Assembly (NCBI RefSeq): GCF_014334115.1
Contig: NZ_CP060494.1
Span: 1,704,501 to 1,768,500, forward strand
Source of the DNA: Sphingosinithalassobacter sp. CS137
Lineage (GTDB): Bacteria > Pseudomonadota > Alphaproteobacteria > Sphingomonadales > Sphingomonadaceae
Length of the DNA: 64,000 bases
Reading direction: 5' to 3'
In this document: positions 45,372 to 55,511 of the stretch, piece after piece
Layout: each line of letters begins with the position of its first letter
Position numbering within the stretch: the first letter of the stretch is position 1
Position numbers and translations under genes: made by a program
The notes under the pieces: generated by a model
What the model saw: only the letters and a program-made list of their open reading frames with translations
The model's database searches: none
Told to the model about the DNA's origin: nothing

Positions 45372-46079
45372 ATGGCCGAATCGCCCCCCCTGCACATTGC
45401 CTTTCTGTTGTTTCCCAATGTGACGCAGCTCGATCTCACCGGACCTGCGCAGGTCCTGTCGCGGCTGGGCCATGTCCGCCTCGACCTGGTGGCCCGTACG
45501 CTCGATCCGGTGCCGACCGACTCCCAGTTCGCGCTGCTGCCGACCGCCCGGTTCGAGGATATCGCGACCACCGATATCCTCTGCGTTCCGGGTGGTGCTG
45601 GAACCGTCGCGGCGATGGAGGACGTCGAAACGCTCGCCTGGCTGCGCCGCATCGGCGGCGAGGCGCACTGGGTGACGAGCGTGTGCACAGGATCGCTGCT
45701 GCTCGCCGCGGCCGGCCTACTCACCGGCTATCGCGCCGCCTGCCACTGGGCGTCGCGCCACCAGCTCGCCTGGTTCGGCGCCGAGCCGGTAGCCGAACGC
45801 GTCGTATTCGATCGTAATCGCGTGACCGGCGGCGGCGTGACGGCGGGCATCGACTTCGCGCTTGCGCTGACCGCCGCGATCCGGGGCGAAGCGCACGCCC
45901 GGCTGGTGCAGCTCGGCCTCGAATATGATCCGGCGCCGCCGTTCGATTCGGGATCGCCGGACCGCGCGGATGCCGCTACGCTCGAGCGCTATCGCACGAT
46001 CGCGGCCCGCCAGGCGCCCGACCGGGAAGCACGCATCAGGGCAGTGGCGGAGGCGATGGCGGATCATGACGCAGGCTGA
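45372..46079 (+). CDS. DJ-1/PfpI family protein (isonitrile hydratase-like)
   Basis: A 235-residue class I amidotransferase-like protein. AFLLFPNVTQLDLTGPAQVL, ILCVPGGAGTVAAMED and TSVCTGSLLLAAAGLLTGY (probable nucleophile Cys105) with CHWASRHQLAWFGA match the isonitrile hydratase/GlxA N-terminal domain. The C-terminal AraC-type DNA-binding domain of GlxA regulators is absent, so an enzyme is more likely than a regulator. GGAGGA lies six bases before the ATG. It overlaps the P450 gene by 14 bases. Confidence 0.9.
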   Translation: MAESPPLHIAFLLFPNVTQLDLTGPAQVLSRLGHVRLDLVARTLDPVPTDSQFALLPTARFEDIATTDILCVPGGAGTVAAMEDVETLAWLRRIGGEAHWVTSVCTGSLLLAAAGLLTGYRAACHWASRHQLAWFGAEPVAERVVFDRNRVTGGGVTAGIDFALALTAAIRGEAHARLVQLGLEYDPAPPFDSGSPDRADAATLERYRTIAARQAPDREARIRAVAEAMADHDAG

Positions 46080-47418
46080 AGGCGCGTTCTTCCCGGTACG
46101 GCCGGTGCGGCCGCAGCGCCTTTCCTCGCCGCTGCGCAGCCTGTTCGGCGAACACGCGCGCAATTCGGTCGCCGGGTGGAGCGAAGCGGCGTTCCGCGAC
46201 TGGTATGTGCAGCGGCGGGTGCTCGGGATCACCGTCCATATTCCGCGGCATCCCGATGCCGTCCAGCGCGTGCTACTCGACAATGTCGCCAACTACGAAA
46301 AGCCGCGCCTGGTGAAGCGGCTGATCGCACCGCTGATCGGGCGCGGCCTGCTCACCGCCGAAGGCGAGCTGTGGCGCACCCAGCGCAAGCTGGTCGCGGC
46401 GAGCTTCGCGCCCGGCGCGGTTTCCCGGCTGACCGGCCTGATGGCCGATGCCGCCGAGGCGCGGGTGCAGAGCTGGCCTGAAAGCGGCACGATCGACATC
46501 GCCCGCGCGGCGACGCACACCACTCTCGCGATCATCGCCGACGCGCTCTTTTCGGGCGATCCGCGCCTGAACAGCGCGCGCGCGCTCCGCCACATCGAGG
46601 ATGCACTGATCGCCGTCGGGCAAGTGCGCGTCACTGCGCTGCTGGGCATGCCGGGCATCCGCATCGGGCATGTCGCGCGCGCCGGGGAACGCGGCCGCCG
46701 CTACATGCGCGCGATGCTCACCGAGATCGTGCGCGAGCGCGGGGCCGACGGCGGCCCGGATTTCCTCGGCGGGATCCTCCGCGATCTCCACGCGCGATTC
46801 CCGCCACGCGAGGCCGAAACGCTGGCGATCGACAACGCCGCGACCTTCTATGTCGCGGGGCACGAGACGACGGCCAACGCGCTCGCGTGGAGCATCTATC
46901 TGCTGGCGGGAGACCAGGCGGTTCAGGAACGTGCCCGCGCCGAGGCGCGCGCCGCGCTTCACGGTCCGGCCGAGACGCTGCCCGAGCGGCTGCCGTACCT
47001 TCGCCAGATCCTGGACGAGGCCTTGCGGCTCTATCCGCCCGTGCCGCGAATGGAGCGCGAAGCGGTGAACGCGGACGAATTGAGCGGCCATGCCATCCGC
47101 AGGGGACAGATCGTCTCGCTCTGGCCGTGGCTGATCCATCGGCACGAGCGACTCTGGGACGATCCAGACCGTTTCGATCCCGAGCGGTTCGCGCCCGGGC
47201 GCGAGCGCGCGCGCCATCGCTTCCAATATCTCCCCTTCGGCGGCGGACCGCGGGTTTGCGTCGGCGCGCGTTTCGCTACCGTCGAGGCGCTCGTCATCCT
47301 GGCGCACTGGCTGGCCGCGCGGCGCTTCGCGCTCCCCGAGGGCGCGATCGTCGAACCGCTGGGGAGCGTGACGCTGCGGCCGAAGGGCGGGCTGCCGGTA
47401 CAGGTGACGCCGATCTGA
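46066..47418 (+). CDS. Cytochrome P450
   Basis: A 450-residue soluble monooxygenase. I-helix FYVAGHETTANALAWS, K-helix EALRLYPPVPR (ExxR) and the heme loop PFGGGPRVCVGARF with thiolate Cys398 are intact. There is no membrane anchor. The RLYPPV-type K-helix and FDPERF segment resemble the CYP4/CYP102-like bacterial groups that act on lipids, but the substrate is open. No ferredoxin or reductase gene is adjacent. The start at 46066 lies inside the DJ-1/PfpI gene, so the two are translationally linked. Confidence 0.93.
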   Translation: MTQAEGAFFPVRPVRPQRLSSPLRSLFGEHARNSVAGWSEAAFRDWYVQRRVLGITVHIPRHPDAVQRVLLDNVANYEKPRLVKRLIAPLIGRGLLTAEGELWRTQRKLVAASFAPGAVSRLTGLMADAAEARVQSWPESGTIDIARAATHTTLAIIADALFSGDPRLNSARALRHIEDALIAVGQVRVTALLGMPGIRIGHVARAGERGRRYMRAMLTEIVRERGADGGPDFLGGILRDLHARFPPREAETLAIDNAATFYVAGHETTANALAWSIYLLAGDQAVQERARAEARAALHGPAETLPERLPYLRQILDEALRLYPPVPRMEREAVNADELSGHAIRRGQIVSLWPWLIHRHERLWDDPDRFDPERFAPGRERARHRFQYLPFGGGPRVCVGARFATVEALVILAHWLAARRFALPEGAIVEPLGSVTLRPKGGLPVQVTPI

Positions 47419-47431
47419 CCGGCGCCGGGCG

Positions 47432-48817
<1,386 letters not shown>

Positions 48818-48846
48818 GCCGCATCACCTTGCGCACATGCGCGCCG

Positions 48847-49329
48847 TCACTCGCGCGCGTCGCCCGGCTGTTCGTGCTCGGCGCGCTCATATTCCTTGGG
48901 CTTCCGCGTCTCGAACACTTCGGCGAGCCGCGCCTCCTGCGCGTCCGAGAGCTCCTCGGCGGCGGCGGGGAACATCTCTTCCTCTTCCTCGTCGATATGG
49001 TGTTCGTAGCGATGCTTGAGCTCCTTGAACTTCTGGAGCCATTGGCTCGAGCTCATGTCGGTCTCGACCAGTTCGCCCAGCAGATCGTCGACTTCCTTAT
49101 GCTCGGAAACCGAGTGGCGCGCATCGTCGCGCAGTTCCGGGTCGGCGAGCATCGTCGCATAGAGCGATTCTTCCTCGGCGGCGGCATGGGCCTGCAGCTC
49201 CTTGCGCAACGCCTCGAACAGCTCGCGGCGCTCCGGGCTGTCGCCGGATGTCTCGACGATGCGACCCAGCAAGTCGCGCTGGCGATCGTGGTCCTGTTTC
49301 AGATCGGCGAAAATTCGGGCTTCGGCCAT
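48847..49329 (-). CDS. Hemerythrin HHE domain protein
   Basis: A 160-residue helical protein expected to hold a di-iron site. Candidate ligands: LKQDHDRQRDLLGRI, LQAHAAAEEESLY, SEHKEVDDLLGEL and LKHRYEHHIDEEEEEMFP, the normal His/Glu pattern. Members act in redox or oxygen/NO stress sensing or repair. The acidic stretch DEEEEEMFPAAAEEL and the C-terminal YERAEHEQPGDARE are rich in Glu. The start at 49329 has AAGGAGA eight bases upstream. It is probably cotranscribed with udgX. Confidence 0.9.
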   Translation of the reverse strand: MAEARIFADLKQDHDRQRDLLGRIVETSGDSPERRELFEALRKELQAHAAAEEESLYATMLADPELRDDARHSVSEHKEVDDLLGELVETDMSSSQWLQKFKELKHRYEHHIDEEEEEMFPAAAEELSDAQEARLAEVFETRKPKEYERAEHEQPGDARE

Positions 49330-49399
49330 GGGAGAGTCTCCTTCGCTTACCATGGCCAAACAAGCGGAAGGGCTTCGGGTTGCCGCTGCGAGTCGGTCG

Positions 49400-49429
49400 C
49401 AGGTGCGGGGTACGCGGACTCCGCACCTG
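49400..49429. terminator. Hairpin after the membrane-protein gene, possible terminator
   Basis: CAGGTGCGG and CCGCACCTG form a perfect 9-bp stem with a 12-base loop, just downstream of the stop at 49440 on the minus strand and about 70 bases upstream of the hemerythrin start. No T-run follows, so it could be a terminator aided by Rho or a regulatory hairpin in the leader of the hemerythrin gene. Confidence 0.4.
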
Positions 49430-49439
49430 CGCCCCGTCG

Positions 49440-50453
49440 TCACCGCGCGACCGTCTCGCGATAGGCGGCATGTCCGTGCCGCGGCGCTCCGGCTCCCGCT
49501 GCGAGCACGGCGGCAAGCAGCGACAGCAGCGACGCGAAGAACGCGTACCAGGCGATCGTCGAGACGACGTCAAGCGCCTGTTCGCCCGCTTTTCCGGCTT
49601 CATCGCGAACGTCGCTGACGGTGGTGCTCACATTCTGCATCGCCGTATTCGCCTGCGACTCCCAGCGCCGGGCGATGGTTTCCGCCTCCTGCGGAGTCAC
49701 GCCCGCGCGCGTTGCGAGCGTCTGCACGAGCTGCTCACGCTCTTCGGGCGAGAAGGCGGCATCGGGCCCGGTGAAGAGCCGGTCGACCAGCCGGTCGATC
49801 TCGGCGCCCGCGTCGCCGGGGCTGCGCAGGATATTCTCGCCCGCGGTCTCCGCCGCGTTACGGGCGGCCATCGCGTCCTCCTGCGTGATACCCGCGCTGC
49901 GGAGGATCTGCGATGCCTCGCTGCGGATCGCCTCACGCGTCTGCTGTGCCTCGAGATCGAGATTGACGTCCTCGGGCAGCACGGCCCCGCCAACGGTGCC
50001 CACGACAGAAGCGCTCGCGCGCGCGACGGTGGTGATCGCGCCGGTCGCGGTGTTCACCACCGTGCCGAGCGCACTGGAAGCCAGCCACAGCGTTGCGATC
50101 GTCGCCAGCGCCCAGGTCGCCGCGCCATGCGCGGTCGCGGAAAAGCGGTCCGCCTGTCCGGAGGTACGGCCGGCGACGAACCCGCCGATGGCGAGCGCAA
50201 CGATGCTCGTGGCGATCCACCATACCGCCGTACCGATTCCGACGCCTTCGAAGGCGGCGGCCTCGGCAGGATCGATCGCGCGCGCGCCGATCGCCGATCC
50301 CAGCAGCCCGAGCAGGATGGTGACGCCGACCGCGATGATCGCCCCGGCGAAAATCGCGCCCCAAGATATCCGTTTCAACAAGCCCGGCGGCATCGGAGCT
50401 TCCACTTCGTGCGCCACTACCGGTTCGCGGTGAACCGCCGTCGTCTCGACCAT
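49440..50453 (-). CDS. Membrane protein of unknown function
   Basis: A 337-residue protein. Three or four helices occupy residues 27-135 (ISWGAIFAGAIIAVGVTILL, WWIATSIVALAIGGFVAG, ATWALATIATLWLASSAL), then a charged helical region at about 165-290 that may form a coiled coil, and a final helix at 305-325. I recognise no catalytic motif. Similar proteins occur widely in sphingomonads and rhizobia, sometimes labelled PhnA-like. A GGAAC-N16-GGTT promoter-like pair 87 bases upstream hints at general stress control. Confidence 0.75.
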   Translation of the reverse strand: MVETTAVHREPVVAHEVEAPMPPGLLKRISWGAIFAGAIIAVGVTILLGLLGSAIGARAIDPAEAAAFEGVGIGTAVWWIATSIVALAIGGFVAGRTSGQADRFSATAHGAATWALATIATLWLASSALGTVVNTATGAITTVARASASVVGTVGGAVLPEDVNLDLEAQQTREAIRSEASQILRSAGITQEDAMAARNAAETAGENILRSPGDAGAEIDRLVDRLFTGPDAAFSPEEREQLVQTLATRAGVTPQEAETIARRWESQANTAMQNVSTTVSDVRDEAGKAGEQALDVVSTIAWYAFFASLLSLLAAVLAAGAGAPRHGHAAYRETVAR

Positions 50454-50539
50454 GATCGTTCCCCTGTACTATGCTGCGGAGCATCAGCGACAGGGTGCCG
50501 GCATCGATGCGGCGTGTGTGCACCCGTCGCACCTCAAGC

Positions 50540-50564
50540 AACCGAGCCCTATCGAGTAGGTTCC
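50540..50564 (-). promoter_or_regulatory. Possible sigma-EcfG (general stress) promoter
   Basis: On the minus strand GGAAC is followed after 16 bases by GGTT, one base off the alphaproteobacterial EcfG consensus GGAAC-N16/17-CGTT. It lies 87 bases upstream of the membrane-protein gene that starts at 50453. A chance match is possible in a region this rich in G and C. Confidence 0.4.
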
Positions 50565-50622
50565 GTGCGGACGACCATTATTGTCGAGCGGCATCACTAT
50601 TTTTGCCGTTCGGCAGACAACT

Positions 50623-51666
50623 CTACTGTGACTGCCCGCGCTCGGGCATCATAGCGATCCAGCGCGTCAGCATCGCCAGCGCTTCGTCGTGGCTGGTCGC
50701 GCGGCCGAGCTCGGGCATGGCGACTCCAGGCTCTGTGCTCGCCATGCGAAAGAGCAGGATCGACTCCTCGGGCGCTCCCGGATCGATCACCACCATGCGG
50801 CCGCCGCTGCCCCGCCCGGCCGCCGCGGGATGCTTGCCGATTCCGCGCGCTGCGGCATCGGGCTGTCTCCAGTCGAGAAAGAGGCCCGAATTGCTCGCCG
50901 AGCCGCGGGCATTATGGCAATGGGCGCAATTGACTTCGAGATAGGCCGTTGCGCGTGAATCGAGCGACGCCTCCGGGTCGTCCCAGCGTGCAAGGCGCGG
51001 CGCATCTTTGGGCGCGCGGTCGAGAACTCCCGCGGCATGCCAGCGCTGAAGCTGCGCACCGTCGTTCAGGTTGCGCGCCTTGGGGCCGATCGGCGTGATC
51101 GCGCCGCCCAGATTATGGCAATCCTTGCACTGGTTGACGTTCGGCACCGAATAGCTGATCCGTCGCTCCTGCCCGGAAGGATCGGTGAAGGCGATCGGCA
51201 CGCGCGTTCCGGCGCGCCGCAGCTCGGCATCGGTGCCCTCGGCGTTCCAGACATAGGGAAGCGCCACCCAGCCGGAGGCACGACGCAGCAGCAGCCGCGT
51301 CTCGATAGGCCGGTATGCGGCTCCCTCGCCATAGCCGAAGGTCTTGATCAGCGCGGAGCCGACCGGGAATTCGAACGCCGCCTCGGCATCGTATCGAGCC
51401 GCCGTTCCCGCCGGAACATAGACATAGCGCTGCTTCACCGAATAGTCGGAGAAGAGCGGCGTATTGAGGTCGTACGGGTGCACGCCGGACGCCGGCGTCC
51501 GCGCGGAGAGGTCGGCGAAGAAGCCGTAGTCGGAAAGACGCGGCGGGAGCGCATCCTCGGTGATCGCCGCATCGTTGACCGGCGCAGCCTGGCGCACGGC
51601 CCCGGCGATCGCCACGGGCGCTGCCGCCAGCATCACCAACAGCGCCAGCCGGTTGGCGAGCCGCAT
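50623..51666 (-). CDS. Di-heme c-type cytochrome (SO2930/HNE_0200 family)
   Basis: A 347-residue exported protein. A signal peptide (MRLANRLALLVMLAAAPVAIA) leads to a family N-terminal domain (LSDYGFFADLSARTP, YDLNTPLFSDYSVKQRYVYV) and two heme attachment motifs, CKDCH and CAHCH, in the C-terminal half. The C-terminal MPELGRATSHDEALAMLTRW may supply an axial Met. The ATG overlaps the stop of the beta-helix gene (ATGA), so the pair is translationally coupled. The family is usually found next to that beta-helix family; function unknown. Confidence 0.88.
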   Translation of the reverse strand: MRLANRLALLVMLAAAPVAIAGAVRQAAPVNDAAITEDALPPRLSDYGFFADLSARTPASGVHPYDLNTPLFSDYSVKQRYVYVPAGTAARYDAEAAFEFPVGSALIKTFGYGEGAAYRPIETRLLLRRASGWVALPYVWNAEGTDAELRRAGTRVPIAFTDPSGQERRISYSVPNVNQCKDCHNLGGAITPIGPKARNLNDGAQLQRWHAAGVLDRAPKDAPRLARWDDPEASLDSRATAYLEVNCAHCHNARGSASNSGLFLDWRQPDAAARGIGKHPAAAGRGSGGRMVVIDPGAPEESILLFRMASTEPGVAMPELGRATSHDEALAMLTRWIAMMPERGQSQ

Positions 51667-52859
51667 CACCGCGCCGCCGCCTCCATCGCTTCGGGCAGCC
51701 GCACCGCCGGCGGTTCGGGCGCGTCCACGCCGCCGCTCAGATCGACCGGCCGGGGATCGGCCTGCGTCAGCGGCGCGCCCGGCGTGAGCCCCATGCTGAG
51801 CGCAGGCACCGCATCCTCGAGCCGCAGCGATGCGGCCGGCCCCACTCCGTCCCACAGCACCGGCGGCAGAGCGCCGCCCAGCGCCGCGGCCAGGGCCTCC
51901 CCGCCCGGAATGCCCGGCGCGAAGCCGGTCCGGCCATGGCGGTTGTCGCGGATCACGACGCGCCGCGGGAGCGGGTCGTACTCCGCGTCGACATAGTCCT
52001 CGCGATAGGAAGTGACCATCACATTGGCGGTGCCGTTCTCCGCAAGCTCATTGTCGAAGACATGGACATTGTCGTTCGCCATCACCAGAACGCCGGTACC
52101 CACCGGCACGGTCGCGACGATGTTGCCCGCGGGCGCGAAATTGGGAGTGTCGTTGGCGACGATGCGGTTGTCGAACACGCGCACGTCTCCGCCGTTTCCG
52201 CGCGGCAGGTTCGGCAGGTCGAACACCAGGATGCCGCCGGTATTGTGCGTGGCGACATTGCCGAAGACATCGGCATGGCGGCTGTTCTCGATCTCGATGC
52301 CGGCAACGTTGTACTCGACCGTCGAGTTGCGGACGATGATGTTCTCCGACTGGCCGACATAGATGCCGGCATCGGAGGCGCCGCGCACCACGACGCGATC
52401 GACGAGCACGTCGCTGCTTTCGACCGGATAGACGCCATAGGCACCGTTGGTTGCGCTCGGCCCGCCGGTCCATTCGACGCGAACGTTATGATAGACGATG
52501 CGATCGGCGGCCTTCGACTTGATCCCGTCGCCCTTTGAATCCTCCACCGCGAAATCGCGCAGCACGACATCGTCCGAAGTGACCAGCAGCCCCTCGCCCG
52601 CGCCGAGCTGATTTGCGAAGCTCAGCACGGTCTGGTCCGGCCCCGCCCCGCGGATGGTCACGCCATCGACGTCGAGCGAAAGCCCGTCGGTAAGTTCGAA
52701 CCGGCCAGCGCCGATCCGCACCGTGTCGCCCGGCTGCGCATCGAGGAGCGCGAGTTGCAGCCGCTCCTGAGCATTCGGGCCCGCCTCTACTATCAGATCG
52801 CGCGCCGAGGCCGATGACGCAAAGAGCAATAATGCAGCTGCCGCCAGTCGATAGTGCAT
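51666..52859 (-). CDS. Parallel beta-helix repeat protein, exported
   Basis: A 397-residue periplasmic protein with a signal peptide (MHYRLAAAALLLFASSASA). Repeated 22-25-residue turns run from about residue 60 to 290 (GVTIRGAGPDQTVLSF, DVLVDRVVVRGASDAGIYVG, NIIVRNSTVEYNVAGIEIEN, ADVFGNVATHNTGGILVFD), the pattern of right-handed beta-helices such as pectate lyases and NosD/copper-binding proteins. A C-terminal Pro-rich part (310-397) is unrelated. No catalytic residues are evident. It is coupled to the di-heme cytochrome gene, which suggests an extracytoplasmic electron-transfer or binding unit. Confidence 0.88.
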   Translation of the reverse strand: MHYRLAAAALLLFASSASARDLIVEAGPNAQERLQLALLDAQPGDTVRIGAGRFELTDGLSLDVDGVTIRGAGPDQTVLSFANQLGAGEGLLVTSDDVVLRDFAVEDSKGDGIKSKAADRIVYHNVRVEWTGGPSATNGAYGVYPVESSDVLVDRVVVRGASDAGIYVGQSENIIVRNSTVEYNVAGIEIENSRHADVFGNVATHNTGGILVFDLPNLPRGNGGDVRVFDNRIVANDTPNFAPAGNIVATVPVGTGVLVMANDNVHVFDNELAENGTANVMVTSYREDYVDAEYDPLPRRVVIRDNRHGRTGFAPGIPGGEALAAALGGALPPVLWDGVGPAASLRLEDAVPALSMGLTPGAPLTQADPRPVDLSGGVDAPEPPAVRLPEAMEAAAR

Positions 52860-52913
52860 CGCATCCCTCCGTTATTTTCGAACATCATGCGGGATGACTG
52901 CACGGCTGCCAAG

Positions 52914-54161
52914 TCACGCGGCAAATAATTCGAGCTGCTGTTGCGGCGGCACAAGCAACGGCTTGAGTTCGGCTCGATCGGCAAGCGCGATCGGGCGCCA
53001 ATCCTCCGCGATCAGGAACGGCCGCACCTTGGCGATCGAGGCCGTGAGCCGCGCCACGTCCGCCAGCCGCAGCCGCCGCCAGCGCCGCGCCGCGAGGATC
53101 GCATTCACGGCCTTCACCCCCAGCCCCGGCACGCGCAGCAGCGCCTCACGCGGGGCGCAATTGACGTCGACCGGAAACCGCTCGCGGTGGCGCAGCGCCC
53201 AGGCCAGTTTGGGATCCATGTCGAGCGGCAGCATGCCCGTCGCCGGTTCGGCCGCCGCAGCCACTTCGTCCGGCGCATAGTCGTAGAAGCGCATCAGCCA
53301 GTCCGACTGATAGAGCCGATGCTCGCGCATCAGCGGCGGGCGGCGAAGCGGCAGCACCGCACTTGCGTCGGGGATCGGACTGAACGCCGAATAATAGACG
53401 CGGCGCAACCGAAAGCGATCGTAGAGCGTAGCGGCGCGGCGCACGATGTCGCGATCGCTCGCTGCGTCGGCGCCGACGATCATTTGAGTCGACTGGCCTG
53501 CCGGGGCGAAGCGCGGCGCCGACTTGTACCGCTTCACGGCGTCGCGGCCGTCGTCGATCGCGGTGCGAGTCCCCGCCATCGCGCCCTCGATCCGATTCGC
53601 CGATTTCTCCGGCGCCAGCCGCCGCAGCCCGGCGACGGTCGGAAGCTCGACGTTGATCGAAAGGCGATCGGCATGGAGCCCCGCCTGATGCACCAGTCCG
53701 GGATCGGCATCAGGGATCGTCTTCAAATGGATATAGCCGCGAAAATCATGGTCCTCGCGCAAGCTGCGCGCGACCTCGACGATCTGCTCCATCGTATAGT
53801 CCGACGAGCGGATGATTCCCGACGAAAGGAACAACCCCTCGATATAATTGCGCCGGTAGAAGGAGAGAGTCATCTGCACGACTTCCTGCGGCGTGAACCG
53901 GGCGCGGCGGACGTTCGAGCTCTTTCGATTGATGCAATAATGACAGTCGAAGATGCAGCTGTTGGTCAGCAGGATCTTCAGCAGACTGATGCAGCGTCCA
54001 TCGGGCGCATAGGCATGGCAGATGCCCATCCCTTCGGTGGAACCCAGCCCCTTGCCGCCGCCGGAATTGCGCTTCGCGGTTCCCGAGGATGCGCAGGAGG
54101 CGTCATACTTCGCGGCGTCGGCAAGGATCGCCAGCTTTGCGCGTAGATCGAGCTGAGCCAT
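52914..54161 (-). CDS. Putative DNA modification/repair radical SAM protein
   Basis: A 415-residue enzyme. The radical-SAM cluster motif CIFDCHYC lies near residue 75 in LLKILLTNSCIFDCHYCINR, with FLSSGIIRSSDYTMEQI and HLKTIPDADP downstream. A helix-hairpin-helix (LLRVPGLGVKAVNAILAARR) near residue 345 is consistent with DNA binding. The N-terminal SSGTAKRNSGGGKGLG is a family hallmark. Such proteins occur next to UdgX/DUF4130 genes in many genomes; here UdgX is four genes away on the same strand. The start at 54161 places no extra domain in front. Confidence 0.92.
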   Translation of the reverse strand: MAQLDLRAKLAILADAAKYDASCASSGTAKRNSGGGKGLGSTEGMGICHAYAPDGRCISLLKILLTNSCIFDCHYCINRKSSNVRRARFTPQEVVQMTLSFYRRNYIEGLFLSSGIIRSSDYTMEQIVEVARSLREDHDFRGYIHLKTIPDADPGLVHQAGLHADRLSINVELPTVAGLRRLAPEKSANRIEGAMAGTRTAIDDGRDAVKRYKSAPRFAPAGQSTQMIVGADAASDRDIVRRAATLYDRFRLRRVYYSAFSPIPDASAVLPLRRPPLMREHRLYQSDWLMRFYDYAPDEVAAAAEPATGMLPLDMDPKLAWALRHRERFPVDVNCAPREALLRVPGLGVKAVNAILAARRWRRLRLADVARLTASIAKVRPFLIAEDWRPIALADRAELKPLLVPPQQQLELFAA

Positions 54162-54251
54162 GATGTTCCTTTTATGTTCTATGGCTTGCTCCGTCCAGAG
54201 CAATGGACGTTAAGACCCGCCAGCATTAAGCAGTGCGCAGAGGGGGCGCCG

Positions 54252-55511
54252 ATGGCCGCACGCGTGAATCGGGAGTTTCTAAGGCTGCTCGCGGTGCTGC
54301 TGCTCACCTGCGCCGCCGGCTGGTTCTTCAAGTCGCACTGTATGGCGGGGGGCTGGACCGAGCTCGAGCAATATACCACCGGCTGTTACAGCGACACGGT
54401 GCCCTTCTGGGGCGGGCGCGGCGTAGCGGCTGGCGAAGCACCGTATTTCGAGGCGCGGATGGAGTATCCGGTGCTCACCGGCGCGCTGATCTGGGCAGAG
54501 GGCGGCGCGGCGCGGCTGGTGTTCGGCGGCAGCGCTGGGGCGATCCATTTTCTCGGCTTCGTCACGCTGGCGAACACGGCGCTCGCAGCGCTGCTCCTCT
54601 ATCTCTTCTGGCGCGAAGGGCTGGACAGGAGACGGCTCTGGGCCTGGGCAGCGGCACCGCCGCTGATTCTCTACGTCGGGCACAATTGGGACATGCTGGC
54701 GGTCGGCTTTGCAGCGGGCGCCATGCTGCTCGCGCGCCGCGGCGCCCTGGCGCATGCCGCAGCGGTGGCCGGGCTGGGAGTCGCGGCCAAGCTGTTTCCC
54801 ATCCTGCTGCTGCCGCTGCTGGGGCTGCAGGCGTTGTTCGGCGGCACACGCACCGGTTGGGGGGCGCGGCTGCTGCGCGCCTCGGCGCTTGCCGCAGCGG
54901 CGGTCGGCGCCTGGGCGCTCGTGAACCTGCCGGTGGCGCTGGCGGCGCCGGAAAACTGGTCCGAATTCTATCGCTTTTCCGGGGCGCGCAGCGGAACCGC
55001 GGCATCGGCCTGGGAGATCTTCACGGCGTTCGGCTGGTGGCGCACCACGATCCCCGAACGCAATCTGCTCGCCGCGCTGATCTTCCTGACCGGCGCCTCG
55101 GGCATCGTCGCGCTGGGATGGCGCCGCCACCGCGAGCGGCTGTGGGTGCTCTTTCCGCCGGTGCTCGCCTGGTTCATGCTGACCAACAAGGTTTATTCGC
55201 CACAATTCGATCTGTGGCTCTATCCGCTGCTGCTGCTGACCGCACCGCGGCTGTGGCCGGTTGCGCTGTTCCTCGTCGGCGGGATCTGGGCCTATTTCGC
55301 CGAATTCTGGTGGTTCGCAGGCATCGAAGGCGCCGCGCTCGCGGCCAGCCACGCGGACATCGCGCTCGCGGCGCTGCTGCGCGGGGGCGCGATGCTGTGG
55401 CTCATCGCCGACGCGCTGCGCCTGCCGCCGCCGCAGTGGCTGAGTTTTCCGCGGCAGCGGCTACAGAGTGCGCAGACCGCCGAGCGAGCGGACGTCACGG
55501 CACCAGCGTGA
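54252..55511 (+). CDS. Multi-spanning membrane protein (glycosyltransferase 87/DUF2029-like)
   Basis: A 419-residue protein with about ten hydrophobic segments. EYPVLTGALIWAEG, LWAWAAAPPLILYVGHNWD, GLGVAAKLFPILLLPLLGL and NKVYSPQFDLWLYPLLLLT are the pattern of polyprenyl-phosphate mannosyltransferase-like GT87/DUF2029 proteins that use lipid-linked sugars. This assignment is by hydropathy and short motifs only. GGGGG precedes the ATG at 54252. It overlaps the small convergent gene by 17 bases. Confidence 0.75.
   Translation: MAARVNREFLRLLAVLLLTCAAGWFFKSHCMAGGWTELEQYTTGCYSDTVPFWGGRGVAAGEAPYFEARMEYPVLTGALIWAEGGAARLVFGGSAGAIHFLGFVTLANTALAALLLYLFWREGLDRRRLWAWAAAPPLILYVGHNWDMLAVGFAAGAMLLARRGALAHAAAVAGLGVAAKLFPILLLPLLGLQALFGGTRTGWGARLLRASALAAAAVGAWALVNLPVALAAPENWSEFYRFSGARSGTAASAWEIFTAFGWWRTTIPERNLLAALIFLTGASGIVALGWRRHRERLWVLFPPVLAWFMLTNKVYSPQFDLWLYPLLLLTAPRLWPVALFLVGGIWAYFAEFWWFAGIEGAALAASHADIALAALLRGGAMLWLIADALRLPPPQWLSFPRQRLQSAQTAERADVTAPA

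Noticed and set aside
45372..46079. DJ-1/PfpI protein as a GlxA-type regulator of the arabinose genes
   Set aside because: It lacks the C-terminal AraC DNA-binding domain that GlxA regulators carry.
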